64,000 nt of DNA from Microvirga sp. VF16 (GCF_016864375.1 NZ_CP069357.1:310001-374000), one strand, 5' to 3'; counted from the first letter of the stretch, positions 36,905 through 46,319 are shown. Numbers and translations: made by a program. Notes: generated by a model not told the origin, from the sequence alone.

Positions 36905-37328
36905 TCAGGAGCTCTTCCGTGGGCACCTTCTGCGAGCGTAGAGTTCCAGGCGATACCCTACGAGCTCGTAACCGAACTCCTGCGCGATTGCAGCCTGAAG
37001 CTGCTCGATCTCCTCGGAGCGAAATTCGATCACTTCTCCCGTATCGACGTCAATCAAGCGGTCGTGGTCGCTTCGCGGTCGGCTCGTATCGTGCCCGCCC
37101 GTCCCGAAATTCGTGGCGCTTGATCAGACCGAGCTCCTCGAAGCGCTTCATCGCCCGGGAGACGGTTGCGAGGGAGTTACGATCGTCCTGCCGTATGACG
37201 CGGTGGTGCAACTCGGAGACATCTGGATGGTCATGCGCATTCGCGATCACCTGCGCGATGAGCTTGCGCTGGCCCGTGAGCGGCAGGCCTTTGGCGCGGA
37301 TTTGGGTTTCGATTCTATTGGCATGTAG
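36905..37328 (-). pseudogene. Fur-superfamily regulator, disrupted
   Basis: Read leftwards: NRIETQIRAKGLPLTGQRKL, then HHRVIRQDDRNSLATVSRAMKRFEELGLIKRHEF and GRARYEP, the DNA-binding domain of Fur/Mur/Irr-type regulators. A one-base shift near 37070 leads to DHDRLIDVDTGEVIEFRS and ELVGYRLELYARR, the dimer/metal domain. No ATG, GTG or TTG starts the first part. It sits 24 bases after the mntH stop on the same strand, so it may once have been the manganese- or iron-responsive regulator of mntH. Confidence 0.75.
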
Positions 37329-37351
37329 GCGTACTCCCGAGAAGTCCGCAG

Positions 37352-38701
37352 CTAGCCGATCACGAAGTCGGCTAGCAGCTTGACATTCAAGGTCACGATG
37401 ACAGCGGCAATAATGGCGGCGAAGGCCACGAGCCATGCCGGAGCAACCAGAGCCCCCATCTTGGCCCGGCTGGCAGTGAACATGATGAGCGGAATCACCG
37501 CGAAGGAGAGCTGCAGGCTGAGCACGACCTGGCTGAGGATCAGCAGCTGGGCCGTGCCGCTCTCGCCGTACCAGACAGTGACGACGGCGGCTGGCACGAT
37601 GGCCACTATGCGAGTGACGAGTCGGCGTAGCCACGCCGGCAGGCGGATGTTGAGAAAGCCTTCCATGACCGCTTGGCCGGCAAGAGTTGCTGTGACGGTC
37701 GAATTGAGGCCACAGCATAGGAGGGCGAGTCCGAACAGCGTTGGCGCAATGGCCGCTCCCAGGAGCGGGGAGAGGAGACTATGCGCCTCGCCGAGCTCTG
37801 CGACCTCGGAGCGACCTGTCGTGTGGAATGCTGCCGCGGCAAGAATCAGGATCGAGGCGTTGATCAGCAGCGCGAACATCAGCGCCACCGTCGAGTCGAT
37901 GGTGGCGAACTTCAGAGCTTCTCGCTTTTCCGGCAACGAGTGTCCGTAGGAGCGCGTTTGAACGATGGCCGAGTGCAGGTAGAGGTTATGCGGCATCACG
38001 GTCGCGCCGAGGATGCCAAGCGCCAGGTAGAGCATCTCTGGATTCGTCACGATCTGGGTCGTAGGAGCGAAGCCGCGGATCACCGCACCCCAGTCTGGGT
38101 CCGCCAGCGCGATCTGGACGCCGAAGCAGACGGCGATCACCCCGAGCAGCGCGATCACGAAGGCCTCCAGGTATCGGAACCCGATCCGCTGGAGATAGAG
38201 GATGAGGAACACGTCGAGCGCCGTGATGAGGACGCCGATCTCCAGCGGGATGCCAAACAGAAGATTGAGGCCGATGGCGGTGCCGATCACCTCTGCAAGA
38301 TCAGTCGCAATGATGGCCAGCTCAGCGAGCAGCCAGAGCGGCACGGCGACGGCTCGTGGAAAGGCATCGCGACAGGCTTGGGCAAGGTCGCGGCCTGACG
38401 CGACGGCAAGGCGCGCGCAGAGCGACTGCAGCACGATGGCCATGATGTTGGAGACGAGCGCGACGACGAGGAGCGTGTAGCCGAACTTCGAGCCGCCGGC
38501 GATGGAGGTCGCCCAATTGCCGGGGTCCATGTAGCCCACTGATACGAGGTAGCCGGGGCCGACGAAGGCGGCGAGCTTGCGCAGGTTGCCGCCGATCCGG
38601 GGCACCGCCACCGTGCGGTAGACTTCTGAGAGGGGGGCCTCGCGCCGAGGCTGGCGCCAGCCTGTCAGGCCGTGGTCGAGATCAGGAGTGCGGGCGTCCA
38701 T
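37352..38701 (-). CDS. mntH: Nramp-family Mn(II)/H+ importer
   Basis: 449 residues, 11 predicted spans. The TM1 metal motif is intact (YMDPGNWAT) and so is TM6 ([11 protein letters not shown]), the DPGN/MPH pair that coordinates Mn(II). Length is usual for bacterial MntH. The import is proton-driven across the inner membrane. A 17-base TTGCAA palindrome lies 24-40 bases upstream of ATG 38701, and a broken Fur-type gene follows. No ribosome site is obvious beyond GGAG-like CTGAGGAGC just upstream (AGGAG). Confidence 0.93.
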   Translation of the reverse strand: MDARTPDLDHGLTGWRQPRREAPLSEVYRTVAVPRIGGNLRKLAAFVGPGYLVSVGYMDPGNWATSIAGGSKFGYTLLVVALVSNIMAIVLQSLCARLAVASGRDLAQACRDAFPRAVAVPLWLLAELAIIATDLAEVIGTAIGLNLLFGIPLEIGVLITALDVFLILYLQRIGFRYLEAFVIALLGVIAVCFGVQIALADPDWGAVIRGFAPTTQIVTNPEMLYLALGILGATVMPHNLYLHSAIVQTRSYGHSLPEKREALKFATIDSTVALMFALLINASILILAAAAFHTTGRSEVAELGEAHSLLSPLLGAAIAPTLFGLALLCCGLNSTVTATLAGQAVMEGFLNIRLPAWLRRLVTRIVAIVPAAVVTVWYGESGTAQLLILSQVVLSLQLSFAVIPLIMFTASRAKMGALVAPAWLVAFAAIIAAVIVTLNVKLLADFVIG

Positions 38702-38724
38702 GGGCTCCTCAGAGATTTTTGCAG

Positions 38725-38741
38725 TTGCAAACCATTTGCAA
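38725..38741. promoter_or_regulatory. Palindromic operator candidate upstream of mntH
   Basis: TTGCAAACCATTTGCAA is a perfect 7-3-7 palindrome just before the mntH start. Its TTGCAA half-sites recur in the palindrome at 38874, on the side of the divergent oxidase gene. Mur, the manganese-responsive Fur relative of Rhizobiales, binds TGCAA-containing elements, so a Mur/Fur-type box is a fair guess. Confidence 0.6.
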
Positions 38742-38873
38742 GAACCATGGCACAGCCTGATACAGTTGTGAAGCCCTCCCCCCGCACGTTGTGAAATCGA
38801 ACCTGAAGCGGAACATCGCTCAGACGAGAGCTGACCAAGGGTAAGTTCTTGAGTGAACCCAGAAACGCGCTAA

Positions 38874-38892
38874 CTTGCAAATGCCTTGCAAG
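38874..38892. promoter_or_regulatory. Palindromic operator candidate upstream of the oxidase remnant
   Basis: CTTGCAAATGCCTTGCAAG is a perfect 7-5-7 palindrome, 20 bases before ATG 38912. It shares the TTGCAA half-site with the mntH palindrome 130 bases away, so the two divergent genes were probably under the same metal-responsive control. Confidence 0.6.
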
Positions 38893-38911
38893 AGCAACGC
38901 GAGTGGCTGCC

Positions 38912-39274
38912 ATGCGCAACTGGCTGCGAGAGACCGTCAACCGCCGCCACCTTCTCTGGGGCAGCCTCGCCACGGCCAGCGGCTCCCTGCTCGGGGGTGT
39001 GGCAGCGACCGGCCAAAGCCCGCATGCCGGCCATGGGGCGGCGGCTCGGCCTTACGAAACGAACTCAACCAATCCCCACGGCGCGCACGGCAACATGATC
39101 ACGGTCGGCGACGTCGGCAGCGCCCGCAACGGCTTCGATCCGACAGCGCTCCTGACTGACTGGGACACCGGGATCGTCTCATTGCTGCCAGACGGCCGCA
39201 CGCTGCGCACCTTCGAGATGGCGTTGTCACATCAAGCAAGTAAAAGGTCATTTTGGCGGCGGACCTCGCCTACC
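38912..39274 (+). pseudogene. Multicopper oxidase, N-terminal remnant 2
   Basis: ATG 38912 starts MRNWLRETVNRRHLLWGSLA, a Tat-like leader with NRRHLL, then a His-rich stretch (HAGHGAA) and the family's DTGIVSLLPDGRTLRTFEMA. Homology stops at about 39225, some 50 bases before the IS5-type element; the rest of the oxidase is not found on the far side. Divergent from mntH with matching operators, it may have been a manganese- or copper-oxidising enzyme. Confidence 0.7.
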
Positions 39275-39388
39275 TAGTCGGCCCTGAACAACCCACAACT
39301 GATTGAGGTTGAAGGATTCTTCGTCTTCGCGAAGCATTGTAGAATGCCAGCATCTGGGGACTGACCCGCTTAAACTTGGTGTTTTGCC

Positions 39389-39652
39389 ATGGGACCCAAG
39401 CCGACGCTGCCGAGCTCCGGCGATCTCTACCGCAGCCGTCTCGATCAGATCCTCGATCCCCGCCATGAGTTGTTCCGGCTCGCCGGTCTGATCGACTGGC
39501 ACCGCTTCGATCACGAGTTTGGCCGCTTCTATCGCCCGCTCGGACGGCCCGCGAAGCCGACGCGCCTGATGGTCGGGCTGTCGTATCTCCAGCACACCTT
39601 CAACCTCTCCGATGAGGCGGTGGTGCAGCGCTGGATCGAAAACCCTTACTGG
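39389..39652 (+). pseudogene. IS5-family transposase, first exon
   Basis: ATG 39389 begins MGPKPTLPSSGDLYRSRLDQ and continues through GRFYRPLGRPAKPTRLMVGL and FNLSDEAVVQRWIENPYW, where the intron starts at 39653. Splicing would join PYW to QWFCGCEYFQHELPCDPSSL at 41567 in frame, giving a full transposase of about 440 residues. If the intron splices, the gene is functional rather than broken. Confidence 0.85.
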
Positions 39653-40014
39653 GAGCGCCGGGAGACCGGCAAAGAGCAGGTGGTGCAAGTCCACCGCGAT
39701 GAAGGAGTAGCGACCCACATCGACCCCGAGCCGTGCGAAGGCAGCCGCGAGGCTGTCGTCGAAGCGTCGGCAGGGGCACGTGCAGGCCAGCCATTGAGCC
39801 ACGATAGGGTTCTTATCCCGGATGCCGACACGCTCCAGTACGTGGAAGGCAACATCCCACAGCCCGTTACCGCAAGGGCTGCGGGAATCCGGCGTGGTCG
39901 CAGACCCTGGCATGCACGCACGCTCTTTGCGCGGGAACCGGGAGATCTCCGGCTTGACCGTCGGTGTGCGTATCAGCCGACGGCCCGCATCGGGAAGGCG
40001 AGGAGCCGAAGCCG

Positions 40015-41508
40015 ATGATGCACGAACCGGAGAAGTCTGACCTCGCTATAGTAGCAACGAGGTCCCCGAACAAAGCTGGGACACCGGCGGCGGAGGGGGC
40101 GGAGCCAAGGGCGAGGACCGAGGGGAACACGGGCCATCCACGCACGCACCGGACACAGAGCCGGGCCAGCGTGTCACCGGGGCTGGACCGTGTCCGGCAG
40201 GCCGCAAGGCTGCGGAAGAAGGAGAAGTTCACCGCGTTGATGCACCATGTCACCGTTGATCTGCTCCGGGAGGCGTTCCAGGCGCTTGAGCGTCAGGCTG
40301 CGCCCGGGGTGGATGGCCTGACATGGCAGGACTACGAGGCAAACCTGGAGGCCAATCTTCAGGATCTGCATCGCCGGGTCCATCGTGGCAGCTACCGGGC
40401 GAAGCCGGTTCGGCGGCGGTTCATTCCGAAGCCGGATGGCCGACAGCGACCGCTAGGCGTAACCGCTCTGGAGGATAAGATCGTCCAGCGCGCCGTGGTC
40501 AGAGTGCTCAACGCGATCTACGAGGAGGATTTCCTCGGGTTCTCGTATGGGTTCCGGCCAGGGCGCAGTCAGCACCATGCGCTCGATGCGCTGTCGGTTG
40601 GCATCAATGCCATGCGCGTGAACTGGATTCTCGACGCCGATATCCGGAGTTTCTTCGACAGGATCGACCGAATGTGGTTGCTCCGGTTCCTGAGGCATCG
40701 GGTCGGCGACGAGCGCATCATCCGCCTGGTGCTCAAGTGGCTCACGGCGGGCGTTCTGGATGAGGGAGAATGGAGCGTGAGTGACATGGGGACACCTCAG
40801 GGATCAGGGGCCTCGCCTCTGCTCGCCAATGTCTACCTGCACTACGTCTTCGATCTCTGGGCCGAGCAGTGGCGACGGCGACAGGCCAACGGCAAGGTCA
40901 TCATCGTGCGCTATGCCGATGATGTGATCGTCGGCTTCGAGCACGAAGGCGACGCGCGGCGATTCCGGGACGCGATGCGTGAAAGGCTCGAGCAGTTTGG
41001 ACTCGAGCTTCATGGGGACAAGACCCGGCTGCTGGAGTTCGGTCGCTATGCGAGCGAGCGCCGGCAGCGACGGGGCCTTGGCAAGCCGGAGACGTTCCAG
41101 TTTCTCGGGTTTGTGTTCATCTGCGGCCGGTCACGGCAGGGGCGCTTTCAGCTCCATCGCCGGACCAGGGCGGACCGGATGCGAGACAGATTGCGCGCGA
41201 TCAAGGACCAGCTGCGGAAGCACATGCACGCTTCCATTCCCGAGCAAGGGAAGTGGCTGAAGTCCGTGATGACGGGTTATTTCGCCTATCATGCGGTGCC
41301 CACCAACATGCGATCGTTACAGAAGTTCCGTCACCGGGTGACTGTAGCGTGGCGACAAACGCTGCGCCGACGGAGCCAGAAAGACGGGATGAACTGGCAA
41401 CGGATGATGCAGATTGCCGACGCATGGCTGCCGATGCCCCATATCCTTCATCCCTGGCCCGACCAGCGCTTTGCCGGCACACACCCGAGGTGGGAGCCGA
41501 ATGCCTGA
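40015..41508 (+). CDS. ltrA: Group II intron reverse transcriptase/maturase
   Basis: 497 residues from ATG 40015 (AGGAG 9 bases upstream; the frame is open to 39964). The RT domain runs from about residue 70 to 330 with RRRFIPKPDGRQRPLGVTAL, the palm motif VRYADDVIVGF and MGTPQGSGASPLLANVYLHY. The thumb/maturase X domain follows (KWLKSVMTGYFAYHAVPTN). No HNH endonuclease domain is seen, so it would retrohome without second-strand cleavage. The stop lies inside domain V. Confidence 0.93.
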   Translation: MMHEPEKSDLAIVATRSPNKAGTPAAEGAEPRARTEGNTGHPRTHRTQSRASVSPGLDRVRQAARLRKKEKFTALMHHVTVDLLREAFQALERQAAPGVDGLTWQDYEANLEANLQDLHRRVHRGSYRAKPVRRRFIPKPDGRQRPLGVTALEDKIVQRAVVRVLNAIYEEDFLGFSYGFRPGRSQHHALDALSVGINAMRVNWILDADIRSFFDRIDRMWLLRFLRHRVGDERIIRLVLKWLTAGVLDEGEWSVSDMGTPQGSGASPLLANVYLHYVFDLWAEQWRRRQANGKVIIVRYADDVIVGFEHEGDARRFRDAMRERLEQFGLELHGDKTRLLEFGRYASERRQRRGLGKPETFQFLGFVFICGRSRQGRFQLHRRTRADRMRDRLRAIKDQLRKHMHASIPEQGKWLKSVMTGYFAYHAVPTNMRSLQKFRHRVTVAWRQTLRRRSQKDGMNWQRMMQIADAWLPMPHILHPWPDQRFAGTHPRWEPNA

Positions 41509-41566
41509 ATGGGGCACGTTCGGATCTGTGCGGGGGGTGCCTGGCAACAGGCATCCCTACCGCGAA
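41494..41566 (+). ncRNA. Group II intron RNA domains V and VI
   Basis: Domain V reads GAGCCGAATGCC-TGAA-TGGGGCA then CGTTCGGATC: GAGCCGAA pairs with TTCGGATC (one C-A mismatch) and TGCC with GGCA around a UGAA loop. Domain VI follows as GGGGGTGCCTG-GCAA-CAGGCATCCC with an unpaired A in TACCGC, the expected branch point. The pairings were traced by eye. Confidence 0.75.
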
Positions 41567-42631
41567 CAATGGTTCTGTGGCTGCGAGTACTTCCAGCATG
41601 AGCTGCCCTGTGATCCCAGCTCGCTCACCCGCTGGCGCAAGCGGCTCGGACCCGACGGACTGGAGAAGCTGCTGGCTGAAACGATCCAGGCCGGGCTGGA
41701 GAGCGGCGCGGTGCGGCCCTCCAGTTTGGAACGGATCAGCGTCGACACCACGGTGCAGCCGAAGGCGATCACCCATCCGACCGACGCGAAGCTGTACCTG
41801 AAGGCAGTACTGGCTCTGGTGCGGCAGGCCAAGAAGTGCGGTCTCAAGCTGCGGCAGGCCCACACGCGTTTGGCCAAACGCGCGGCCGTGCAGGTCGGGC
41901 GCTATGCCCATGCCCGTCAGATGCGGCGCATGCGCCGCGAACTGAAGCGGCTGAAGACCTATCTCGGGCGCGTCTACCGCGATATCGCCCGCAAAGTCGC
42001 CGGGGATGAGGTTCTCTCACGTCGGTTTGCTCCTCTGCTTGGCCTGACGGAGCGTCTTCTGATGCAGGAGCGCACGAGCAAGAACAAACTCTACAGCCTG
42101 CATGCGCCCGAGGTGGTGTGCATCGCCAAAGGCAAGGCGCATCGGCCGTATGAGTTCGGCAGCAAGGTCGCACTGGCGGTGACCAACCGCGAAGGGTTCG
42201 TGCTCGCCTCCAAGGCATTGGAGGGCAATCCGTATGACGGCCATACGCTCACCACGACAATCGATCAGGTCGTGGCCATGACTGACGTGGAGCCCGCACG
42301 CGTTTACGTCGACAGCGGCTATCGTGGGCATGATTATGCCAAGACGGATCGGGTGTTCATCACCCGGCAGCGGCGAGGGCTCACCCCGACGATCAAGCGG
42401 GAACTGCGACGCCGATCCGCGATCGAGCCGATGATCGGGCACATGAAGGCGGACGGGCGACTGGGACGCAGTCACCTGCTCGGAGCGGCCGGGGATGCGA
42501 TGAATGCGCTCCTCGTGGCGGCCGGGCACAATCTCAGACTGATCCTGAACTGGCTCAGGCTTTTTGTCGCCTGGCTCATGGCAGCCCTGATCAGTTCATC
42601 CGCGCAATCGGATCCTTCTCAGGTCGCGTGA
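41567..42631 (+). pseudogene. IS5-family transposase, second exon
   Basis: Reads QWFCGCEYFQHELPCDPSSL and continues to the stop at 42629. It contains the DDE core: SVDTTVQPKAITHP (first Asp), VYVDSGYRGHDY (second Asp) and RRRSAIEPMIGHMKADGRLG (Glu). The segment from about 42100 (KAHRPYEFGSKVALAV) is the RNase H-like fold. A separate start at ATG 41414 lies inside the intron and would give an unrelated N-terminus. Confidence 0.85.
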
Positions 42632-42744
42632 AATCCAGCGCCCGCCTCGTGCAGCCGCATTATTCAGGGCCGACTACCTAAGTTATTGAAAACGCACGAT
42701 CGGGCATATGCGCGAGGGGCAGTATAGGTAAGTAAAACTCCTTG

Positions 42745-43060
42745 ATGTGGCGCCCTCCAGTGCATTTGAGTTGCCGATCGCGAGTCCCACAGGGACGCCG
42801 ATAGACGAAGCAATCGCAAGGCTGACGAGAATTCGTTTGAGGCTAACGAAGAGATGCGTCGGCAGATCGGAATTTGCGAGCAGCTCAACAAGGCGCTCGT
42901 CGGAGAAAACCGCCGGAGAAACCCATTCGGTTCTGCGAGCAGATTGGTGCCGCCCCACCATAGGACGAAGACGACGGCAAGTCCGCTGATGCCGAGTAAA
43001 TCTCGCAGGAGGACCAGCCACCAGCGATTCTGGATTTATTCAATGTTCCCTCGAACCCTG
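42745..43060 (-). pseudogene. NitT/TauT-type ABC permease, remnant
   Basis: Leftward reading gives GLAVVFVLWWGGTNLLAEPN, a one-base shift near 42935, then WVSPAVFSDERLVELLA...HLFVSLKRILVSLAIASS and IGVPVGLAIGNSNALEG. This is the N-terminal third of a sulfonate/nitrate/taurine-type permease (SsuC/TauC family). The remainder is absent, cut beside the IS5-type element. No binding protein or ATPase is nearby. Confidence 0.7.
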
Positions 43061-43134
43061 ATCATGGTTCCGAGTGGGTGAACTGTTGAAAAAGCTTCCA
43101 AACCGGCCCGCGATTGGATGACCCGTCAAATCCG

Positions 43135-43950
43135 TTACAATGTCGTTCGCTTTTGCTTTGGATTGTCGCTCTCAAGCTGACGATAGGCAGCTTCAGCGAT
43201 GGCGAGTAGCCGGTCTCGCTCCAGCGCAGCAGAGATTGCATAGCCTAAGCCGTCCTTGATCCAGTAGAAGGTCGAGACCTCGCCGTCACGGGCAGAACGA
43301 AACGCCGTCTCCTCATTCTCCCGGACCTGAACATACAGCGTCACGCGCGTGCCTGCAGCGTCCTCAAACATGAACTGTGCGGCTGGCCCTGTGCCAGCCG
43401 GGAGCAAGCGTCCCCCCATCAGCCGAAAACCCAGATCATTCAGGTTCGGGATTTGCAACGGCGGGCCCAAGCGCTTTGAGAGCCATTGAATGAGCTGCTG
43501 TTCCTGTGATGCTGAGACTTCTACCGGGTGAGCGACCTCAACCGCAAACGTTCGATGCGCTGAGATGGCGTCGTCGGCCACCGGCGTACGCACCGTCTCG
43601 ATGGGAGCTGTCGTAGGGTCGCCTGACCACTCATGAACTAACCACCCAAGCACCCCGCCCAACGCAATTAGCGCGAGTGCCGCCGCAAAGGACGTCACGC
43701 GCTCCCGTCTGCGGCGCCGGCGTTCAGCCGTAATGTTAGCAATCCTCAGCCGAGATGGGACAGGCTCGTTAGCCTTGAGCGCCAGGCGATCCCTGAGTGC
43801 TGCACGCTGCTTCTGGTAGGCGAGTACCCGTGCCGCCGCTTGGGGGGTCGCGGCCAGATAGACCCCTACGGCGGCTCGGCGCTCGACCGGAAGCCTACCA
43901 TCAATCAAAGCATGGAGGTCGTCCTCACCGATACGCCGGTTGTCCTTCAT
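43135..43950 (-). CDS. Membrane anti-sigma factor
   Basis: 271 residues from ATG 43950. The N-terminal cytoplasmic part ([19 protein letters not shown], then [15 protein letters not shown]) is typical of anti-ECF-sigma proteins, without the zinc HxxxCxxC motif. A single span lies at about 100-122 ([21 protein letters not shown]), followed by a periplasmic domain with sensor-like sequence. It should hold its sigma factor inactive until an envelope signal. Its start overlaps the preceding stop (ATGA), the standard sigma/anti-sigma coupling, but the partner here is an odd fusion. Confidence 0.83.
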   Translation of the reverse strand: MKDNRRIGEDDLHALIDGRLPVERRAAVGVYLAATPQAAARVLAYQKQRAALRDRLALKANEPVPSRLRIANITAERRRRRRERVTSFAAALALIALGGVLGWLVHEWSGDPTTAPIETVRTPVADDAISAHRTFAVEVAHPVEVSASQEQQLIQWLSKRLGPPLQIPNLNDLGFRLMGGRLLPAGTGPAAQFMFEDAAGTRVTLYVQVRENEETAFRSARDGEVSTFYWIKDGLGYAISAALERDRLLAIAEAAYRQLESDNPKQKRTTL

Positions 43951-44438
43951 TTCACTCTCCTCAGAACCAAGCCACGGTCCGTTTCGAGATACTGTCTCAT
44001 CTCCTCCCTGACACGGCTCAACCGGAACCTGACTGTGCTGATTGGAACCTGGGGCACCTGGGCAGCCTCGTCGTAGGAGAGGTCCTCTATTCCGATGAGA
44101 AGATGAACCGAACGCTGCTCTTCGGGCAGCGGGTCGAGTCCCGTGTGCACATCGTGAGGGCCGAGTGCGCCATCCTGCGGTCCTTCGGGTATGGTGATGT
44201 TCTTCAACACGTCCGTGCCCTGGTGAGCATTGATTTTGGGCCATTGATCGAGGCTCGGCTCCGCATCCGACCTGATCGCCTCGGCTGGGCATTCGGGCTC
44301 GCAGACGCCGCAATCGATGCACTCGTCAGGATGAATGACAAGCACGTTCTCGCTCTCATAGAAGCAGTCGACTGGGCACACCTCCACACAGCCGATGTAG
44401 TTGCACTTGATGCAGTTCGCGGTGACGACATAGCTCAT
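43947..44438 (-). CDS. Fusion of 7Fe ferredoxin (FdxA) and sigma-factor region 4
   Basis: 163 residues. Residues 1-about 95 are a FdxA-type ferredoxin with all ligands: Cys9, Cys17, Cys21, Cys40, Cys43, Cys46 and Cys50 ([31 protein letters not shown]). Residues about 97-155 are ECF sigma region 4 ([43 protein letters not shown]). Sigma region 2, needed to open the promoter, is missing. ATG 44438 is the FdxA start; ATG 44471 in the same frame overlaps the upstream stop (ATGA) and adds 11 residues. It may be a deletion product or a real redox-linked regulator. Confidence 0.8.
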   Translation of the reverse strand: MSYVVTANCIKCNYIGCVEVCPVDCFYESENVLVIHPDECIDCGVCEPECPAEAIRSDAEPSLDQWPKINAHQGTDVLKNITIPEGPQDGALGPHDVHTGLDPLPEEQRSVHLLIGIEDLSYDEAAQVPQVPISTVRFRLSRVREEMRQYLETDRGLVLRRVK

Positions 44439-44467
44439 CGCGGGGTCCAGTTCACCGCGTGAGGTTC

Positions 44468-45133
44468 TCATGAGGCCGGGCCCACGGGTTGGACTCGATG
44501 CGTAACCTTGACCATCGTGCCAAGCGGAACCCGATCGTAGAGATCGACGATGTCCTCATTTAGCAAGCGGATGCAGCCAGACGAGACGGCACGACCTATG
44601 CTCCAGGGCTCGTTCGTGCCATGAATGCGGTAGAGAGTGTCTCGCCCATTCTGGTAAAGATAGAGAGCCCGGGCGCCGAGCGGATTGTCGAGTCCGCCTT
44701 CCATGAAGGCCGGAAGCTCTGGCTGACGTCTGCGCATCTCCTCGGGCGGCGTCCAGCCCGGCCACTTGGCCTTGCGCTGGACCCTGGCCACACCGGACCA
44801 GGCAAAGCCTTCGCGCCCGACGCCGATGCCGTAGCGAATCGCGGTATTGTCCTCCCTGGTCAAATAGAGAAAGCGAGGGCCGGTATTGATCACGATAGTC
44901 CCAGGCTGCTCCGAACCGTTGTACCGGACGAGCTGACGCCAGTAGGCTGGGTGGATGCGTCTCAGATCCACGATGGGGATATCGTGCGGATCGTCCGGCA
45001 TCCAACCAACATACCAGCCAACAGTTGCCCTCGGAGCCTCGAGGTGCTGTGGGAGCGGATGGGAAAAGGCCGTAGCGCTATGAGCGGAAGAGAACACCGC
45101 CGCAACGCCGAGAAACGCGCGTCTGGAAATCAT
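44468..45133 (-). CDS. L,D-transpeptidase (YkuD domain), copy 2
   Basis: 221 residues with a Tat-like leader ([16 protein letters not shown]). The YkuD core ([40 protein letters not shown]) closely follows copy 1 at 6233. Catalytic residues are the His in [13 protein letters not shown] and the Cys in [12 protein letters not shown]. It makes 3-3 cross-links in peptidoglycan or anchors proteins. Its stop overlaps the start of the fusion frame (44468-44471), so transpeptidase, fusion and anti-sigma factor form a coupled three-gene unit. Confidence 0.9.
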   Translation of the reverse strand: MISRRAFLGVAAVFSSAHSATAFSHPLPQHLEAPRATVGWYVGWMPDDPHDIPIVDLRRIHPAYWRQLVRYNGSEQPGTIVINTGPRFLYLTREDNTAIRYGIGVGREGFAWSGVARVQRKAKWPGWTPPEEMRRRQPELPAFMEGGLDNPLGARALYLYQNGRDTLYRIHGTNEPWSIGRAVSSGCIRLLNEDIVDLYDRVPLGTMVKVTHRVQPVGPAS

Positions 45134-45148
45134 GGCCCACCTCGGTCA

Positions 45149-45576
45149 TCAGTCGAAGATACCGCTCGAGATCACGTCGCCGTAGCGCCCTTGGTGGCCG
45201 AGAGGCACGCAGCCGAGATAAGTGCAGTTGCCGAAAACGACCAGCCATTGCTCCTTACCCTCCTTGACACGTGCGTCGTCAGGTTGCGGATCAATCAGAG
45301 CCTTGAGATCGACTTTCCGGGCATCCTCAATCTCCTTCTCAGTGCGAGGACGAACGAAGATCAGCCTGCCGCGCCAGAACACCTTGACAATCTGCCCTTC
45401 GGCAATCGGTGCCAGATCAAGTTCAACCGGCGCGCCGGACGCGCCGGCCAGGGCATCGGCGCGAGCGAGGAGATGAATGCCAAAGCGCCACCGACGGCAC
45501 CCATCGTTCCCGTCGCTAGGAATAGGAAATCGCGCCGCATTGGTTCGTCATCTGGTCCGGCGAGCGTTTCTGCCAC
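45149..45576 (-). pseudogene. petA: Rieske iron-sulfur subunit of cytochrome bc1 (petA), broken
   Basis: ATG 45576 begins MAETLAGPDDEPMRRDFLFL with the Tat/membrane anchor. A one-base shift near 45475 joins it to LARADALAGASG-type sequence and then VFWRGRLIFVRPRTEKEIED. The first cluster box is present (CTYLGCVPLGHQG) but the protein ends 10 residues later, so the second Cys-His box (CPCHGS) that binds the 2Fe-2S cluster is lost. The product could not carry electrons. It lies beside cox11 and SCO remnants. Confidence 0.85.
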
Positions 45577-45641
45577 GTGACCCAGATCCTCCTAGGCGAG
45601 CGATACTTGCTGCAACCTCTATCGACTGAGGAGGTTGCCAC

Positions 45642-46319
45642 CTACTGTACAATCAACCTACGCCTTCCAGTAAGTGGAAGGTCAAGGGCTTTCGCTATCT
45701 CCGATTCAGATAAAGCGGGATCGGTGTGCCAACTCAACGCCGCCACTCGAAACAATGTCTTGCGGTAATCTAGATTCGCCTTCCGGCCTGTCGGACTGGA
45801 CTGCGAACGGAACCGTCTGCGCGTGCAGCCCGTAATCACCCCCAATCGATCGGCATTCCTCTTCGCTGGGGCTGCTGCCGTAGAGCCGCTCGCCAACCGC
45901 CTCTGCAGGGCTCTCGGCCCTTTGTCGAAGAACGAGTAGGATAGCGTAATCGAGGAGGTATCCTTCAGGCCGCGATCCGCCGCCAAGGCAGGGTCAACGT
46001 AGAAGGAGACCGGAAAGGCCTTCTCCTCCCCTCGCATGAGCAGCTGCTCGGTGAAGCAGAAACACTGGATCTTGTCGAAGTACTGACCGGCTTGAAACGG
46101 CACTACGTTGTAGGTTGCGGTGCCTAGCACCGGCCGATTGGTCTGATGGCGAGCCTTGTAGACGACCAGGGCGGTCTCGCCCAAAGCTATTTCGATCAGC
46201 GCTGGCGCCTCGAAGTTCCATCCCATGCCGGCGGGAACGGCCGCAAACCAAGCTACCGTCCACCAATTTCGGCAGGACAGTGCGCTAGTGTGGTCAGATG
46301 CTGAGGTGTTCTGCGGCAT
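45642..46319 (-). pseudogene. Cox11-type cytochrome oxidase assembly protein, N-terminus lost
   Basis: The middle of this 225-codon frame is Cox11: NRPVLGTATYNVVPFQAGQY, then FDKIQCFCFTEQLLMRGEEK (Cu-binding CFCF) and PVSFYVDPALAAD...ITLSYSFFD. The membrane anchor and the first half of the domain, with the third Cys, are replaced by unrelated sequence (residues 1-30), and about 80 unrelated residues follow the normal end. Cox11 inserts copper into the CuB site; this version lacks the anchor and is probably inactive. Confidence 0.75.

Larger units (their letters stand above)
39653..41566 (+). mobile_element. Group II intron with maturase/reverse transcriptase
   Basis: The boundaries come from the transposase exons, which rejoin exactly as PYW/QWFCG. 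The intron starts GAGCGCC and ends ...CTACCGCGAA (one base either way). It codes for a reverse transcriptase and ends in recognisable domains V and VI. The insertion point is inside an IS5-family transposase gene, a common home for bacterial group II introns. The 5' GAGCG differs from the usual GUGCG/GUGYG and is worth checking. Confidence 0.85.
39275..42676 (+). mobile_element. IS5-family element interrupted by a group II intron
   Basis: Ends are TAGTCGGCCCTGAA (39275) and its reverse complement ending at 42676. The bases TACCTA occur on both outer sides (39271-39276 and 42675-42680), so the exact target duplication is uncertain because the repeats overlap the inverted repeats. It contains a transposase gene in two exons with a 1,914-base intron between. 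Without the intron it would be about 1.49 kb, a normal IS5-family size. Confidence 0.85.

Noticed and set aside
41414-42631. An IS5 transposase starting at ATG 41414
   Set aside because: That ATG lies inside the intron reverse-transcriptase gene. The frame is open only because the intron's 3' end happens to have no stop. The true N-terminus is the exon at 39389.
43081-43097. A sequence sharing CTTTTTCAACAG (reverse strand) with the end of the left IS5-family element
   Set aside because: Only about 12 bases match and no other element sequence lies next to it. It could be a relic or chance.
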